Of a DNA stretch of 64,000 nucleotides, positions 27,442 through 36,468 are shown piece by piece. A model generated the notes under the pieces. The model searched no databases. It had not been told where the DNA came from and saw only the letters and a list, made by a program, of their open reading frames with translations. Positions within the stretch are counted from its first letter, which is position 1, and every line of letters starts with the position of its first letter. This stretch comes from Parasediminibacterium sp051861445 (GTDB lineage Bacteria > Bacteroidota > Bacteroidia > Chitinophagales > Chitinophagaceae): positions 31,997-95,996 of the forward strand of contig JBHYCS010000019.1 of NCBI GenBank assembly GCA_051861445.1, given 5' to 3'. The translations under genes and the position numbers were made by a program.

Positions 27442-29472
27442 ATGAAAAATAAAAGTCTCCTTTTTTTCGGCTCTATTCTTACAGCATTTTTAGCTGCTTT
27501 CGTTATTACCTCTTGTAATAAAAAGTTTGATGAACCACCAGTATATACCGATCCTGGAGTTACAGCCAATACTACTATTAAACAACTAAGAGCATTAAGT
27601 ACGGGATATGGAGTATTTAATGAAATTACTACTGACATTATTATTTCTGGTCAAGTAGTAGCAAACGACAAAAGTGGAAATATTTACAAAGAAATTTACA
27701 TTCAAGATACAACTGCTGGTATTGCTTTGCAATTAGATGCTACAGGTTTATACAATAGTTATCCGTTAGGTAGAGAAGTGTTTGTTGTTTGTAAAGGTTT
27801 ATACGTTGCTAACGAAAGTGGTATGATTAAATTATGTGTACGAGCTGTTATCAATGGTGCTCCTTCTGTTTCTGGCATTCCAGGAATATTAATTGATAAT
27901 TATGTAAAAAGAGGAAAATTGGGTACGCCACCTGCACCAAAAGTGGTTACAATAGCTCAGTTGAATAACGATTTTCAAAGTATGTTGATTCAACTAGAAA
28001 ACTATCAGGTTACTTCAGCTGATATGGGTAAAACTTTTGCAGACACATCAACAAGTAAGGCTACACAAAATATCAATACACAAAGCTGTGCCGGTGCATC
28101 TAGTAACATTATTGTTCGTACAAGTGGTTATGCAAATTTTGCCGGACAAAGATTACCACAAGGTAATGGTACTTTAACAGCTATTTACACTGTATTTGCT
28201 TCAAATGCTGGGTTTAATAGTAATCCTACTAAACAGTTAATAATTAGAGATACAAGCGATATGAAGTTTTATGGCAGCCGTTGTGGTCAAGGCCCTACTA
28301 CTTTAATTAATACAGCTGATGTTAGAGCATTGTATACAGGTAGTGCAGTTGCTGCTCCTGCAAATAGACGTATTACTGGTATTGTTATCTCAGATAGAGT
28401 AGGGGCAAATGTGCAAACACAAAATTTAGTATTGCAGCAAGGAAATGGTTTAGCAGGAGTTGTAGTGCGTTTCGAAGCTGCACATTCATTTAATGTAGGC
28501 GATTCAATCGACGTAAATATCACTGGTGCAACTATCGATAAATTTAGTGGTGTTACACAAGTAGCAACATTGCCTTTAGCAAATGCAACATTAATTAGTT
28601 CAGGTAAAACCATTACACCAAGAGTTACAACAAATGCGTTGATTAACACCAATATTGATACATGGGAATCTACTTTGGTTACTCTATCTAATGTTACTAT
28701 TACTGCTGGTGTTTCAGGAACTTGGGGTAGCAATGGAAGCACAACAATTACAGATGCATCAGGAACAATTACTCATTTTACGCGTTCAGGAGCTACTTTC
28801 CAAAACACAGCCTATCCTACAGGTACTGTTACTACATTAACAGCTATTGTTAGCAGATTTAACACAACCAACCAAATTGGAATTCGTAATCTAACTGATA
28901 TTGTTGGTGGTTCTGGTTCAGGTGGTGGAGGTGGAAGTACTTTGCTAGACGAAAACTTTGAAAGTACAACTGCTAACTCAGATATCAGCTTGGCAAATTG
29001 GTTTAATGGGGCAGAAGTTAGCACTGTTAAATTTAGAGCTGCGACTTTTAGTAGTAATAAATATGCACAAGTAACAGCTTTTAACAGTGCGGCTAATATA
29101 GTAACATCTTGGTTGGTAACTAGAGGTGTAAACCTAAATACAACAACGAATGAGGTTTTGACTTTTGAAACAAAAGCAGGATTTGCAAACGGTGCAACGT
29201 TGAAAGTATTGGTTTCAACCAATTACACTGGTACAGGCAATCCATGGGCAGCTGGTGTTACTTGGACGGATATTACCAATTCCGCTACACTTTCAGCAGG
29301 ATTAGCTAGTGGATATCCAACCAATTTCACACAATCTGGAAACATTAGTTTAAATAGCTATTCAGGCACTATCTATGTTGCCTTTAAATATGAAGGTGCA
29401 GATCCTACAGGTACAACGTCAGATAAAACAACAACCTGGCAGATTGATAATGTAAAAATTGTTGGTAATTAA
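27442..29472 (+). CDS. DUF5689-domain lipoprotein with C-terminal jelly-roll module
   Basis: 676 residues. Lipoprotein signal ending VITSC (about residue 25). Residues of about 35-250 and 280-490 form two beta-rich OB-like blocks of the DUF5689 type (ISGQVVANDKSGN, KEIYIQDTTAGIALQLD; then ITGIVISDRVG). A Gly/Ser linker leads to a choice-of-anchor-J-like module (about 505-676: LLDENFES ... WLVTRGVNL ... WQIDNVKIVGN). It is probably exposed on the cell surface as partner of the upstream receptor. DUF5689 proteins have no settled function. A strong terminator follows. Confidence 0.8.
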   Translation: MKNKSLLFFGSILTAFLAAFVITSCNKKFDEPPVYTDPGVTANTTIKQLRALSTGYGVFNEITTDIIISGQVVANDKSGNIYKEIYIQDTTAGIALQLDATGLYNSYPLGREVFVVCKGLYVANESGMIKLCVRAVINGAPSVSGIPGILIDNYVKRGKLGTPPAPKVVTIAQLNNDFQSMLIQLENYQVTSADMGKTFADTSTSKATQNINTQSCAGASSNIIVRTSGYANFAGQRLPQGNGTLTAIYTVFASNAGFNSNPTKQLIIRDTSDMKFYGSRCGQGPTTLINTADVRALYTGSAVAAPANRRITGIVISDRVGANVQTQNLVLQQGNGLAGVVVRFEAAHSFNVGDSIDVNITGATIDKFSGVTQVATLPLANATLISSGKTITPRVTTNALINTNIDTWESTLVTLSNVTITAGVSGTWGSNGSTTITDASGTITHFTRSGATFQNTAYPTGTVTTLTAIVSRFNTTNQIGIRNLTDIVGGSGSGGGGGSTLLDENFESTTANSDISLANWFNGAEVSTVKFRAATFSSNKYAQVTAFNSAANIVTSWLVTRGVNLNTTTNEVLTFETKAGFANGATLKVLVSTNYTGTGNPWAAGVTWTDITNSATLSAGLASGYPTNFTQSGNISLNSYSGTIYVAFKYEGADPTGTTSDKTTTWQIDNVKIVGN

Positions 29473-29493
29473 CAATACAATTATATCATATTT

Positions 29494-29528
29494 AAAGCCT
29501 GCTTCTTTAACACGAAGCAGGCTTTTTT
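29494..29528 (+). terminator. Terminator after the receptor/DUF5689 operon
   Basis: A perfect 12-bp stem, AAAGCCTGCTTC (29494-29505) with GAAGCAGGCTTT (29514-29525), followed by T residues. Confidence 0.9.
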
Positions 29529-29645
29529 ATTGTCAACCTGTCAGTGTTAATTTACATGGTACTGTGTTTGCTCTTCAATAAGAAAATAGCTTTAATTCTA
29601 TTTTTATTCTTATTCAAAACATTAAAACAAATAAACTTACTAGTT

Positions 29646-31493
29646 ATGCAAAAAGGACAGATACGGGTAAATACGGAAAACATTTTCCCGATTATCAAGA
29701 AATTCTTGTACAGTGAACACGATATTTTTTTACGTGAATTAATTAGTAATGCTACTGATGCTACACAAAAAGTAAAAACTTTGTCTTCTTTAGGAGAAGC
29801 AAAAGGCGATTTAGGAGAATTGCGAATAGACGTGATTTTAGATGCGAAAGAAAAAACATTAACGTTTAGTGATCGTGGTGTTGGGATGACGAAAGAAGAA
29901 GTTGATAAATACTTAAATCAAGTAGCTTTTAGTGGTGCAGAAGAATTTTTAACCAAGTATAAAGATGCCAATATTATCGGGCATTTTGGTTTAGGTTTTT
30001 ATAGTGCCTTTATGGTGGCTGAAAAGGTTGAAGTAATTTCGCAAAGCCACAATGTAGAAGTACCAACAGTATATTGGAGTTGTGATGGTAGCCCTGAATT
30101 TGAGTTGTATGAAGTAGAGAAAAAAGACCGTGGAACTAAAATCATTTTACACATTAATGAAGATAGTAAGGAGTTTTTAGAGGCTAGCAAAATAAAATCT
30201 GTATTAAACAAGTTTTGTAAATTTTTACCTATACCAATTTATTTTACAGATGTAGCAGAAGAGAAAAAAGAAGATGCTGAAGCAGAAAAAAGCATTAATA
30301 ATACCAATCCAATTTGGGTAAAAAAGCCAAGTGAATTAACAAAAGAAGATTACGAAAACTTTTATAAAGAGTTATATCCGTTTAACGAAACACCTTTGTT
30401 TTGGATTCATTTAAATGTAGATTATCCATTTAATTTAACAGGTATTTTATACTTCCCTAAAATTAAACAGAGCTACGAAATTCAGAAAGATAAAATTCAA
30501 TTATATAGCAATCAAGTGTTTGTAACAGATGAAGTAAAGGAAATTGTTCCTGAATTTCTAATGTTGTTACAAGGTGTAATTGATAGTCCAGATATTCCAT
30601 TAAACGTTAGCAGAAGCTACTTACAAGGAGATCCGAATGTGCGTAAAATAAATGCACATATTACCAAAAAAGTAGCTGATAAATTAGATGAACTATTTAG
30701 AAATGAAAGAGAATCTTTTGAAGATAAATGGGAAAGCTTGGGCTTGTTTGTGAAATATGGAATGATGACTGACGACAAGTTTTTAGAAAAAGCAAACAAG
30801 TTTTTGGTAATGGAAAATGCAACGGAAAAGAAGTTCTTTACGTTGGATGAATACAAAACAGCAACTGAAGCATTACAAAAAAACAAAGATGGTAAACACG
30901 TAATTATTTATACCACCAATCCTGTTCAACAAGATGCTTATATACAAGCTTGTGTAGCAAAAGGATATATTGTTGTAAAAGCTGAAACATTGGTAGATGC
31001 TGCATTTATTAACCACATGGAAATGAAGTGGGAAAATGTAAGCTTTACAAGAGTAGATGCAGATATTGTAGACAATCTTATTGATAAACAAGAAAATAGC
31101 GATTGTGTATTAAGCAAAGATGATACAGAACGTTTGAAAAAAATGTTTGAGTTTCCTGCAAATGACATGCATATAACTGTTGAGGTAAAAGGCTTGGTAA
31201 ACAATACAGCACCAGTGGTTGCTACTCGTCCAGAATTTATGCGTAGAATGAAAGATATGGGTGCAGCAGGAGGTGGAATGACAGCATTTTATGCACAAAT
31301 GCCTGATGAGGTTACGCTTACTGTAAATGGTAATCACCCAATTTATAGTAGTTTATTAAATGAATCAGATATTGAGAAACAAGAAAAACAAGTGAGAAAT
31401 TTAGCAGATTTAGCTTTGCTTTCTCAAGGTTTATTAAAAGGAGCCGATCTTACCAATTTCATCAATAGAAGTGTAGATTTAATGAAAGCCTAA
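29646..31493 (+). CDS. htpG: Molecular chaperone HtpG (Hsp90)
   Basis: 615 residues from the ATG at 29646; an earlier ATG at 29544 would add a hydrophobic stretch not found in the family. The N-terminal GHKL ATPase has FLYSEHDIFLRELISNATDA, DRGVGM and IIGHFGLGFYSAF. The middle domain shows NVSRSYLQGD with the catalytic Arg. The C-terminal dimerisation domain ends the protein. It is an ATP-dependent cytosolic chaperone. It stands alone between two terminators. Confidence 0.97.
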   Translation: MQKGQIRVNTENIFPIIKKFLYSEHDIFLRELISNATDATQKVKTLSSLGEAKGDLGELRIDVILDAKEKTLTFSDRGVGMTKEEVDKYLNQVAFSGAEEFLTKYKDANIIGHFGLGFYSAFMVAEKVEVISQSHNVEVPTVYWSCDGSPEFELYEVEKKDRGTKIILHINEDSKEFLEASKIKSVLNKFCKFLPIPIYFTDVAEEKKEDAEAEKSINNTNPIWVKKPSELTKEDYENFYKELYPFNETPLFWIHLNVDYPFNLTGILYFPKIKQSYEIQKDKIQLYSNQVFVTDEVKEIVPEFLMLLQGVIDSPDIPLNVSRSYLQGDPNVRKINAHITKKVADKLDELFRNERESFEDKWESLGLFVKYGMMTDDKFLEKANKFLVMENATEKKFFTLDEYKTATEALQKNKDGKHVIIYTTNPVQQDAYIQACVAKGYIVVKAETLVDAAFINHMEMKWENVSFTRVDADIVDNLIDKQENSDCVLSKDDTERLKKMFEFPANDMHITVEVKGLVNNTAPVVATRPEFMRRMKDMGAAGGGMTAFYAQMPDEVTLTVNGNHPIYSSLLNESDIEKQEKQVRNLADLALLSQGLLKGADLTNFINRSVDLMKA

Positions 31494-31522
31494 TTTTATT
31501 GTATAACATCATATAGTAGTGA

Positions 31523-31550
31523 AAAAGCCAGCCTTGAGCTGGCTTTTCTA
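31523..31550 (+). terminator. Terminator after htpG
   Basis: AAAAGCCAGC (31523-31532) pairs with GCTGGCTTTT (31538-31547) around CTTGA, with a T-rich tail. Confidence 0.88.
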
Positions 31551-31624
31551 TTTTTCAACATATCTATTGATAAAAAAACTACATATATTTACCCTAATAT
31601 CATTTAATAAATACGCTAGTAGAT

Positions 31625-33169
31625 ATGTTGGTAAAAACATTTGGGAGTGCAGTTTATGGTGTTGAAGCTATTGCTATAACTATTGAAGTAAATATTAGTG
31701 GTGGCGATTTAAAATACTATATTGTTGGTTTACCAGATAATGCAGTTAAAGAAAGTATTCAACGCATAGAAAGTGCTATAAAAACCAATGGCTACACCAT
31801 GCCACGTACAAAGTTGGTAATCAATATGGCGCCTGCAGATATTAAAAAAAGCGGCTCTGCTTTTGATTTGCCAATGGCTGTGGGGGTTTTGGGTGCATCA
31901 GATCAATTACATGAACCTGAAAAACTGAAAGATTATGTAATGATGGGTGAATTAAGTTTAGATGGAAGTATTCATCCCATAAAAGGTGCGTTACCAATTG
32001 CAATTCAAGCTCGTAAAGATGGCTATAAAGGATTGATTGTTCCAAAAGCAAATGCCCGAGAAGCTGGAATGGTGAATAATATTGAAGTATTTGGTGTTGA
32101 ACATTTTACCGAAGTCATCGATTTTTTAAATGGCAAAAAACAACTTTCTCCAGTAGATGTAAATACAAGAGAAGAATTTTTTAATAATCAATATCAGTTC
32201 GAATTCGATTTTACCGATGTAAAAGGACAAGAAAACATTAAACGAGCATTAGAAATTGCAGCAGCCGGTGGTCATAATGCTATTTTAATTGGACCTCCAG
32301 GTGCAGGCAAAACCATGTTGGCAAAACGCTTACCTACTATTTTGCCACCATTGAGTTTGCAAGAAGCATTAGAAACTACAAAAATTCATAGTGTGGCAGG
32401 TAAATTGCCAGAAAATGCATCTTTAATTAGTAAACGTCCATTTCGTAGTCCACACCATACAGTAAGTGATGCTGCTTTGGTAGGTGGTGGTGGTGTTCCT
32501 CAGCCAGGTGAAATTTCTTTGGCTCATAATGGTGTTTTATTTTTAGATGAATTACCAGAGTTTAAAAGAACAGTTTTAGAAGTAATGCGTCAACCAATGG
32601 AAGAAAGGCGTGTAACCATTTCTAGAGCAAAAGTAGCTTTAGACTTTCCTGCCAATTTTATGCTGATTGCAAGCATGAATCCTTGTCCTTGTGGCTTTTA
32701 CAATCATCCAGAAAAAGAATGTACTTGTCCACCAGGTGCTGTTCAAAAATATCTCAATAAAATATCAGGACCATTATTAGATAGAATTGATTTACATGTA
32801 GAAGTTACGCCAGTTGTATTTAGCGAATTGAGCAAAGTAACAAAAGGCGAATCGTCGGAAATAATTAGAGAAAGAGTTATAAAAGCTAGAGCAATTCAAG
32901 CTGAAAGATATGCTGCCAATGAAGGTATTTATGCAAATGCTCAGATGAGTAGTAAGCAGTTAAGAGAAATTTGTGTGATAGACAATATTGGAGAAAACCT
33001 ACTTAAGAGAGCAATGGAAAAATTAAACTTATCTGCAAGAGCGTACGATCGAATTTTAAAAGTATCTCGTACAATTGCTGATTTAGCACAAAGCCCAAAC
33101 ATTAAAGCAGAACATTTAGCCGAAGCTATTCACTATAGAAGTTTAGATAGAGAAGGTTGGGCTGGCTAA
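31625..33169 (+). CDS. YifB/ComM family Mg-chelatase-like AAA+ ATPase
   Basis: 514 residues, family length. The N-terminal Lon-substrate-like domain (about 1-165), Walker A GPPGAGKTMLAKRLP (about 221-235), Walker B FLDELPEF, sensor motif SMNPCPCG with a zinc-binding Cys cluster (CPCGFYNHPEKECTC) and a C-terminal helical lid. ComM, the studied member, is a hexameric helicase promoting branch migration during natural transformation. Its stop codon overlaps the stop of the convergent porin gene (CTAA, 33166-33169). Confidence 0.93.
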   Translation: MLVKTFGSAVYGVEAIAITIEVNISGGDLKYYIVGLPDNAVKESIQRIESAIKTNGYTMPRTKLVINMAPADIKKSGSAFDLPMAVGVLGASDQLHEPEKLKDYVMMGELSLDGSIHPIKGALPIAIQARKDGYKGLIVPKANAREAGMVNNIEVFGVEHFTEVIDFLNGKKQLSPVDVNTREEFFNNQYQFEFDFTDVKGQENIKRALEIAAAGGHNAILIGPPGAGKTMLAKRLPTILPPLSLQEALETTKIHSVAGKLPENASLISKRPFRSPHHTVSDAALVGGGGVPQPGEISLAHNGVLFLDELPEFKRTVLEVMRQPMEERRVTISRAKVALDFPANFMLIASMNPCPCGFYNHPEKECTCPPGAVQKYLNKISGPLLDRIDLHVEVTPVVFSELSKVTKGESSEIIRERVIKARAIQAERYAANEGIYANAQMSSKQLREICVIDNIGENLLKRAMEKLNLSARAYDRILKVSRTIADLAQSPNIKAEHLAEAIHYRSLDREGWAG

Positions 33170-34410
33170 AATCGATATTGAAATCTACAAGTAAATACAT
33201 TGTCTAGTACATCGCTTGTATAGTTGTTCAACAATGTAGTTTCATTTTTTACAAACTCGTACCAGAAAATCATTTTTAAGTTTTCGTTTATAAAACGAGT
33301 ATATCCTAAACCCAATGTGGTATACTTTATATCGGCTTCTGTAAATAAACTTCCTGTTTGTCCTATTTGTTTTCCAGTAACCAACGTGTTAGGATCGTAC
33401 CAATCTAGTTTAACTCCGAATTGATGTTTTTGCTGAATGGTATGTAGTAGATAGAAATAAGCACCATCAAATTGTCTTACATAATACGGTTCTGTTAAAA
33501 GAGCAAAAGGTGTTTCAGATGTGGTTGCAGTAGCAGTTTGTGTTCCTTTCCAATATTCCGCTCTCAATTCAGTAGTAGAATGTTTATGTTTAAAAACCAA
33601 TTGCATATCTGCACCAGAATAAACTCGTGGCGATTTTCTACCTACATTGGTTTGGTTAGAATCTATTTTTATACTTGCAATATTGTTGTTTAAAATAGTG
33701 CTGTAAGTATATTTTGTATTTTGAAAATGTCCACCATTTAGGTACGATAATCCAGCACTTAGTTGAATATTTTCGGCAATTGTAATTGGCTTTACTCTTA
33801 GCCTACTTATAAAATCTTTAAACGAATCGTAATCGGCTGTTGCAGGTAATCCTTGACCATTAAAAAAGCCAAAATCTAATTTCAACATCCGTAAAGGGTG
33901 GTCTTTTTTTCTAGGTTCAATCGAAATCATTGCACCAATATCTCGTTCTGTACGCATTAAAATTTGCGACATTCTACCTCTTTCAGGGCTTTCTCTATCT
34001 GATGATGATAAGTTTAGTTCATAACCAAATGGTCTGGCAAAAATGCCTGTTGTAATGGCAAATAGCTTGTATTTATTCTCAAAATATCTTCCCCAAAAAT
34101 CTCTCGTTACCAAACCTCTTTCTGTACCATCAATCTGAAAATAAAATTCCAATACTAATTCATTTGAGTCATTAAATCTCCCGTAATCAAAGCGTAATCG
34201 TCCACGTCTAAGCATGAATCGATTATTGGTATTTTTCAAAAAATCACCACCATTATAGCTCTTAGCTCCTTTACTTTCAATTATTTGAAATTGTGGCTGT
34301 AAATAACCTGTAATTCTAAAGCGATCATATTTTTTATAAAAATATATGTGTGCGTTTTCGTTTTGTGTTCTACTAGTATCAATTACATCCATCAAAAATT
34401 GTGCATTCAA
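33166..34410 (-). CDS. OprO/OprP-like porin
   Basis: 414 residues from the TTG at 34410. Beta-barrel with RITGYLQPQFQ at the start, RFMLRRGRLRFDYGRF, RDIGAMI and a C-terminal strand ending TCRFQYRF, the terminal Phe expected of outer-membrane barrels. It matches the phosphate-selective porin O/P group. The annotated start lacks an export signal, but the frame is open upstream to about 34464 and encodes a hydrophobic run ending in an NAQ site. No ATG, GTG or TTG is in frame there; an ATG at 34471 is out of frame by one base across a run of six A. It is divergent from DUF47 and PiT phosphate genes. Confidence 0.82.
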   Translation of the reverse strand: MNAQFLMDVIDTSRTQNENAHIYFYKKYDRFRITGYLQPQFQIIESKGAKSYNGGDFLKNTNNRFMLRRGRLRFDYGRFNDSNELVLEFYFQIDGTERGLVTRDFWGRYFENKYKLFAITTGIFARPFGYELNLSSSDRESPERGRMSQILMRTERDIGAMISIEPRKKDHPLRMLKLDFGFFNGQGLPATADYDSFKDFISRLRVKPITIAENIQLSAGLSYLNGGHFQNTKYTYSTILNNNIASIKIDSNQTNVGRKSPRVYSGADMQLVFKHKHSTTELRAEYWKGTQTATATTSETPFALLTEPYYVRQFDGAYFYLLHTIQQKHQFGVKLDWYDPNTLVTGKQIGQTGSLFTEADIKYTTLGLGYTRFINENLKMIFWYEFVKNETTLLNNYTSDVLDNVFTCRFQYRF

Positions 34411-34475
34411 ACTATTGAAACTATAAATGCAGCAGCAACTACAAATTAACTTGATAATAATTTTTTAACATTCTG

Positions 34476-34483
34476 CAAATATA
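34476..34483 (-). promoter_or_regulatory. -7 element before the porin gene
   Basis: TATATTTG on the minus strand, an exact TAnnTTTG match. It would place the start of transcription at about 34470, close to the out-of-frame ATG at 34471, so the true start codon is in doubt. Confidence 0.4.
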
Positions 34484-34556
34484 ATATGACATAAAAACCA
34501 CTATGTTATCAAATTGTTACCAACTAGAAGCTGCATTTTTCGCATACCAATAATCT

Positions 34557-34564
34557 TACTTTTG
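34557..34564 (+). promoter_or_regulatory. -7 element before the DUF47 gene
   Basis: TACTTTTG, an exact TAnnTTTG match, 16 bases before the ATG at 34581. No -33 TTG at standard spacing. Confidence 0.5.
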
Positions 34565-34580
34565 CTCCAAATTTTTTAAC

Positions 34581-35228
34581 ATGGGATTGAATAGTATTGG
34601 TAAAATTTTCATGCCTAAGAATAAGGTATTCTACGAATTGTTTGAACAAGTAGCAGATACAGTAGTTGAAATGGGATCGCAATTAAAAAAAGTGGTTGCT
34701 GAGCCTGATAGAGACAAACGTGTTCCATTAATCAAACAAATTGAAGATTTAGAGCATAGAAACGATGACCATACACATAAGTTATTTACCGAATTAGGTA
34801 GAAATTTTATTACACCGTTCGATAGAGAAGATATTCACTATTTAGCTACTTCTCTCGATGATATTTGTGATTATATTTATAGTTCTGCTAAAAAAATTAA
34901 TTTCTACAACATTAATCCAAACGATAGTGGTATTCAAAAAATGGCTGATTTGATAGAACAAGGTTGTAAAGAAATTAGAACTGTTGTTTATGGATTAAGA
35001 GATATGAAAAATTTACGCCAAATGACAGAATCTTTGGTAAAAGTAAATAGCATCGAAAACCAAGCAGATGACGTTTTTGATATGTCTATTGAAATGTTGT
35101 TTCAAACAGAACCAGATGCTAAAGAAGTAATTAAGAAAAGAGAAATTTATCAAGCTATGGAAATTGCAACCGATAAATGCGAAGATGCAGCCAATGTAAT
35201 TGAGTCTATCATTATTAAGTATGCTTAA
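34581..35228 (+). CDS. DUF47/PhoU-like phosphate transport accessory protein
   Basis: 215 residues of long helices with the PhoU/DUF47 pattern: FYELFEQVADTVVEMG, KQIEDLEHRNDDHTHKLF, ITPFDREDIHYLATSLDDICD and IYQAMEIATDKCEDAANVIESI. DUF47 proteins are genetically paired with PiT phosphate transporters and modulate them. The PiT gene follows 74 bases downstream, supporting that role. Confidence 0.93.
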   Translation: MGLNSIGKIFMPKNKVFYELFEQVADTVVEMGSQLKKVVAEPDRDKRVPLIKQIEDLEHRNDDHTHKLFTELGRNFITPFDREDIHYLATSLDDICDYIYSSAKKINFYNINPNDSGIQKMADLIEQGCKEIRTVVYGLRDMKNLRQMTESLVKVNSIENQADDVFDMSIEMLFQTEPDAKEVIKKREIYQAMEIATDKCEDAANVIESIIIKYA

Positions 35229-35302
35229 TTTATTTGAGATCAATCTACTTTTTCTAGTATTCTAAAAGTAGGTTTCTGTTCAAATCTCCAAAACAACATT
35301 TT

Positions 35303-36343
35303 ATGTTTACATTATTGGTGCTTATAATTGTTTTAGCATTTATTTTCGATTATATCAATGGTTTTCACGATTCTGCAAACTCAATTGCAACAATTGTTTC
35401 AACCAAAGTACTTACACCATTTCAAGCAGTATTGTGGGCAGCTGTTTTTAATTTTGCAGCATTCTTTATTTCAAAATACATACACAAAGAATTTGGTATT
35501 GGTAACACAGTAGCAAAATGGGTAAACCCTGAATTTATAACGTTGCAAGTTTTGCTTGCAGGTATTTTGGCTGCTATTACTTGGAATTTAATTACTTGGT
35601 GGTTTGGTATTCCTTCTAGTTCATCTCATACTTTAATGGGTGGTTTTATTGGTGCTGCTTTAGCTAATGCTGGTGCTTTTGGAAATGGACAAGTAGATGT
35701 AATTAACTACGTAAAAGTGGTTCCTACATTTTTGTTCATATTTCTTGCTCCATTAATTGGTATGTTCATTGCCTTTTTTATTACTATACTCATAGTGCAT
35801 ATATGTAAACGGAGTAATCCGTATAAAGCAGAAAACTGGTTTAAACGTTTACAGTTGGTTTCTAGTGCTGCATTTAGTTTAGGACATGGTGGCAACGATG
35901 CTCAAAAAGTAATGGGTATTATTGGTGCAGCGGTAATTTATTATGAAGGTAAATTGGGTAGAACACTAGACTTTAATCAGTTTGTAGTAGAATATCCTTG
36001 GGTGCCTTTTTGCAGCTTTTTAGCCATTGCTTTAGGAACACTAAGTGGTGGATGGAAAATTGTAAAAACAATGGGAACAAAAATTACCAAAGTTTCTCCA
36101 TTAGAAGGTGTGGCTGCTGAAACTGCTGGAGCAATAACATTGTACTTAACCGAATATTTTAAAATTCCTGTTTCAACAACTCATACTATTACAGGTGCCA
36201 TTATTGGTGTTGGTGCTACAAAGCGTTTAAGTGCCGTACGTTGGGGTGTTACCGTAAATTTATTATGGGCTTGGATTATTACTATTCCTATTTCTGCGTT
36301 AATGGCAGGTATTTTCTTTTATTTAATAGGATTGTTTTTATAA
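35303..36343 (+). CDS. Inorganic phosphate transporter, PiT family
   Basis: 346 residues, about ten helices. The two signature repeats are visible: DYINGFHDSANSIATIVSTKVLTP near 13-36 (GxNDxANxx-like with Asp) and LGHGGNDAQKVMGI near 193-206, plus GGWKIVKTMG and PVSTTHTITGAI. PiT carriers import metal-phosphate with protons or sodium. It lies downstream of its DUF47 partner, with a terminator after it. Confidence 0.95.
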   Translation: MFTLLVLIIVLAFIFDYINGFHDSANSIATIVSTKVLTPFQAVLWAAVFNFAAFFISKYIHKEFGIGNTVAKWVNPEFITLQVLLAGILAAITWNLITWWFGIPSSSSHTLMGGFIGAALANAGAFGNGQVDVINYVKVVPTFLFIFLAPLIGMFIAFFITILIVHICKRSNPYKAENWFKRLQLVSSAAFSLGHGGNDAQKVMGIIGAAVIYYEGKLGRTLDFNQFVVEYPWVPFCSFLAIALGTLSGGWKIVKTMGTKITKVSPLEGVAAETAGAITLYLTEYFKIPVSTTHTITGAIIGVGATKRLSAVRWGVTVNLLWAWIITIPISALMAGIFFYLIGLFL

Positions 36344-36365
36344 AAAAGTAGTTTATAAAATAGAT

Positions 36366-36406
36366 AAAGCCATCAATTGCAATTAAAGTATTTGATGGCT
36401 TTTTTA
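36366..36406 (+). terminator. Terminator after the PiT gene
   Basis: AAAGCCATCAA (36366-36376) pairs with TTGATGGCTTT (36392-36402), followed by T residues. Confidence 0.85.
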
Positions 36407-36468
36407 ATTAACAATTGGTTTAAAACCATATTTCATCTTCTCCTATAAAGTTGGGTTATTTGCAAACT

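Noticed and set aside
29544..29645. Upstream ATG for htpG with a hydrophobic N-terminal stretch.
   Set aside because: Hsp90 proteins start at MQKGQIRVNTE-like residues; an export signal is not expected, and the ATG at 29646 fits the family.
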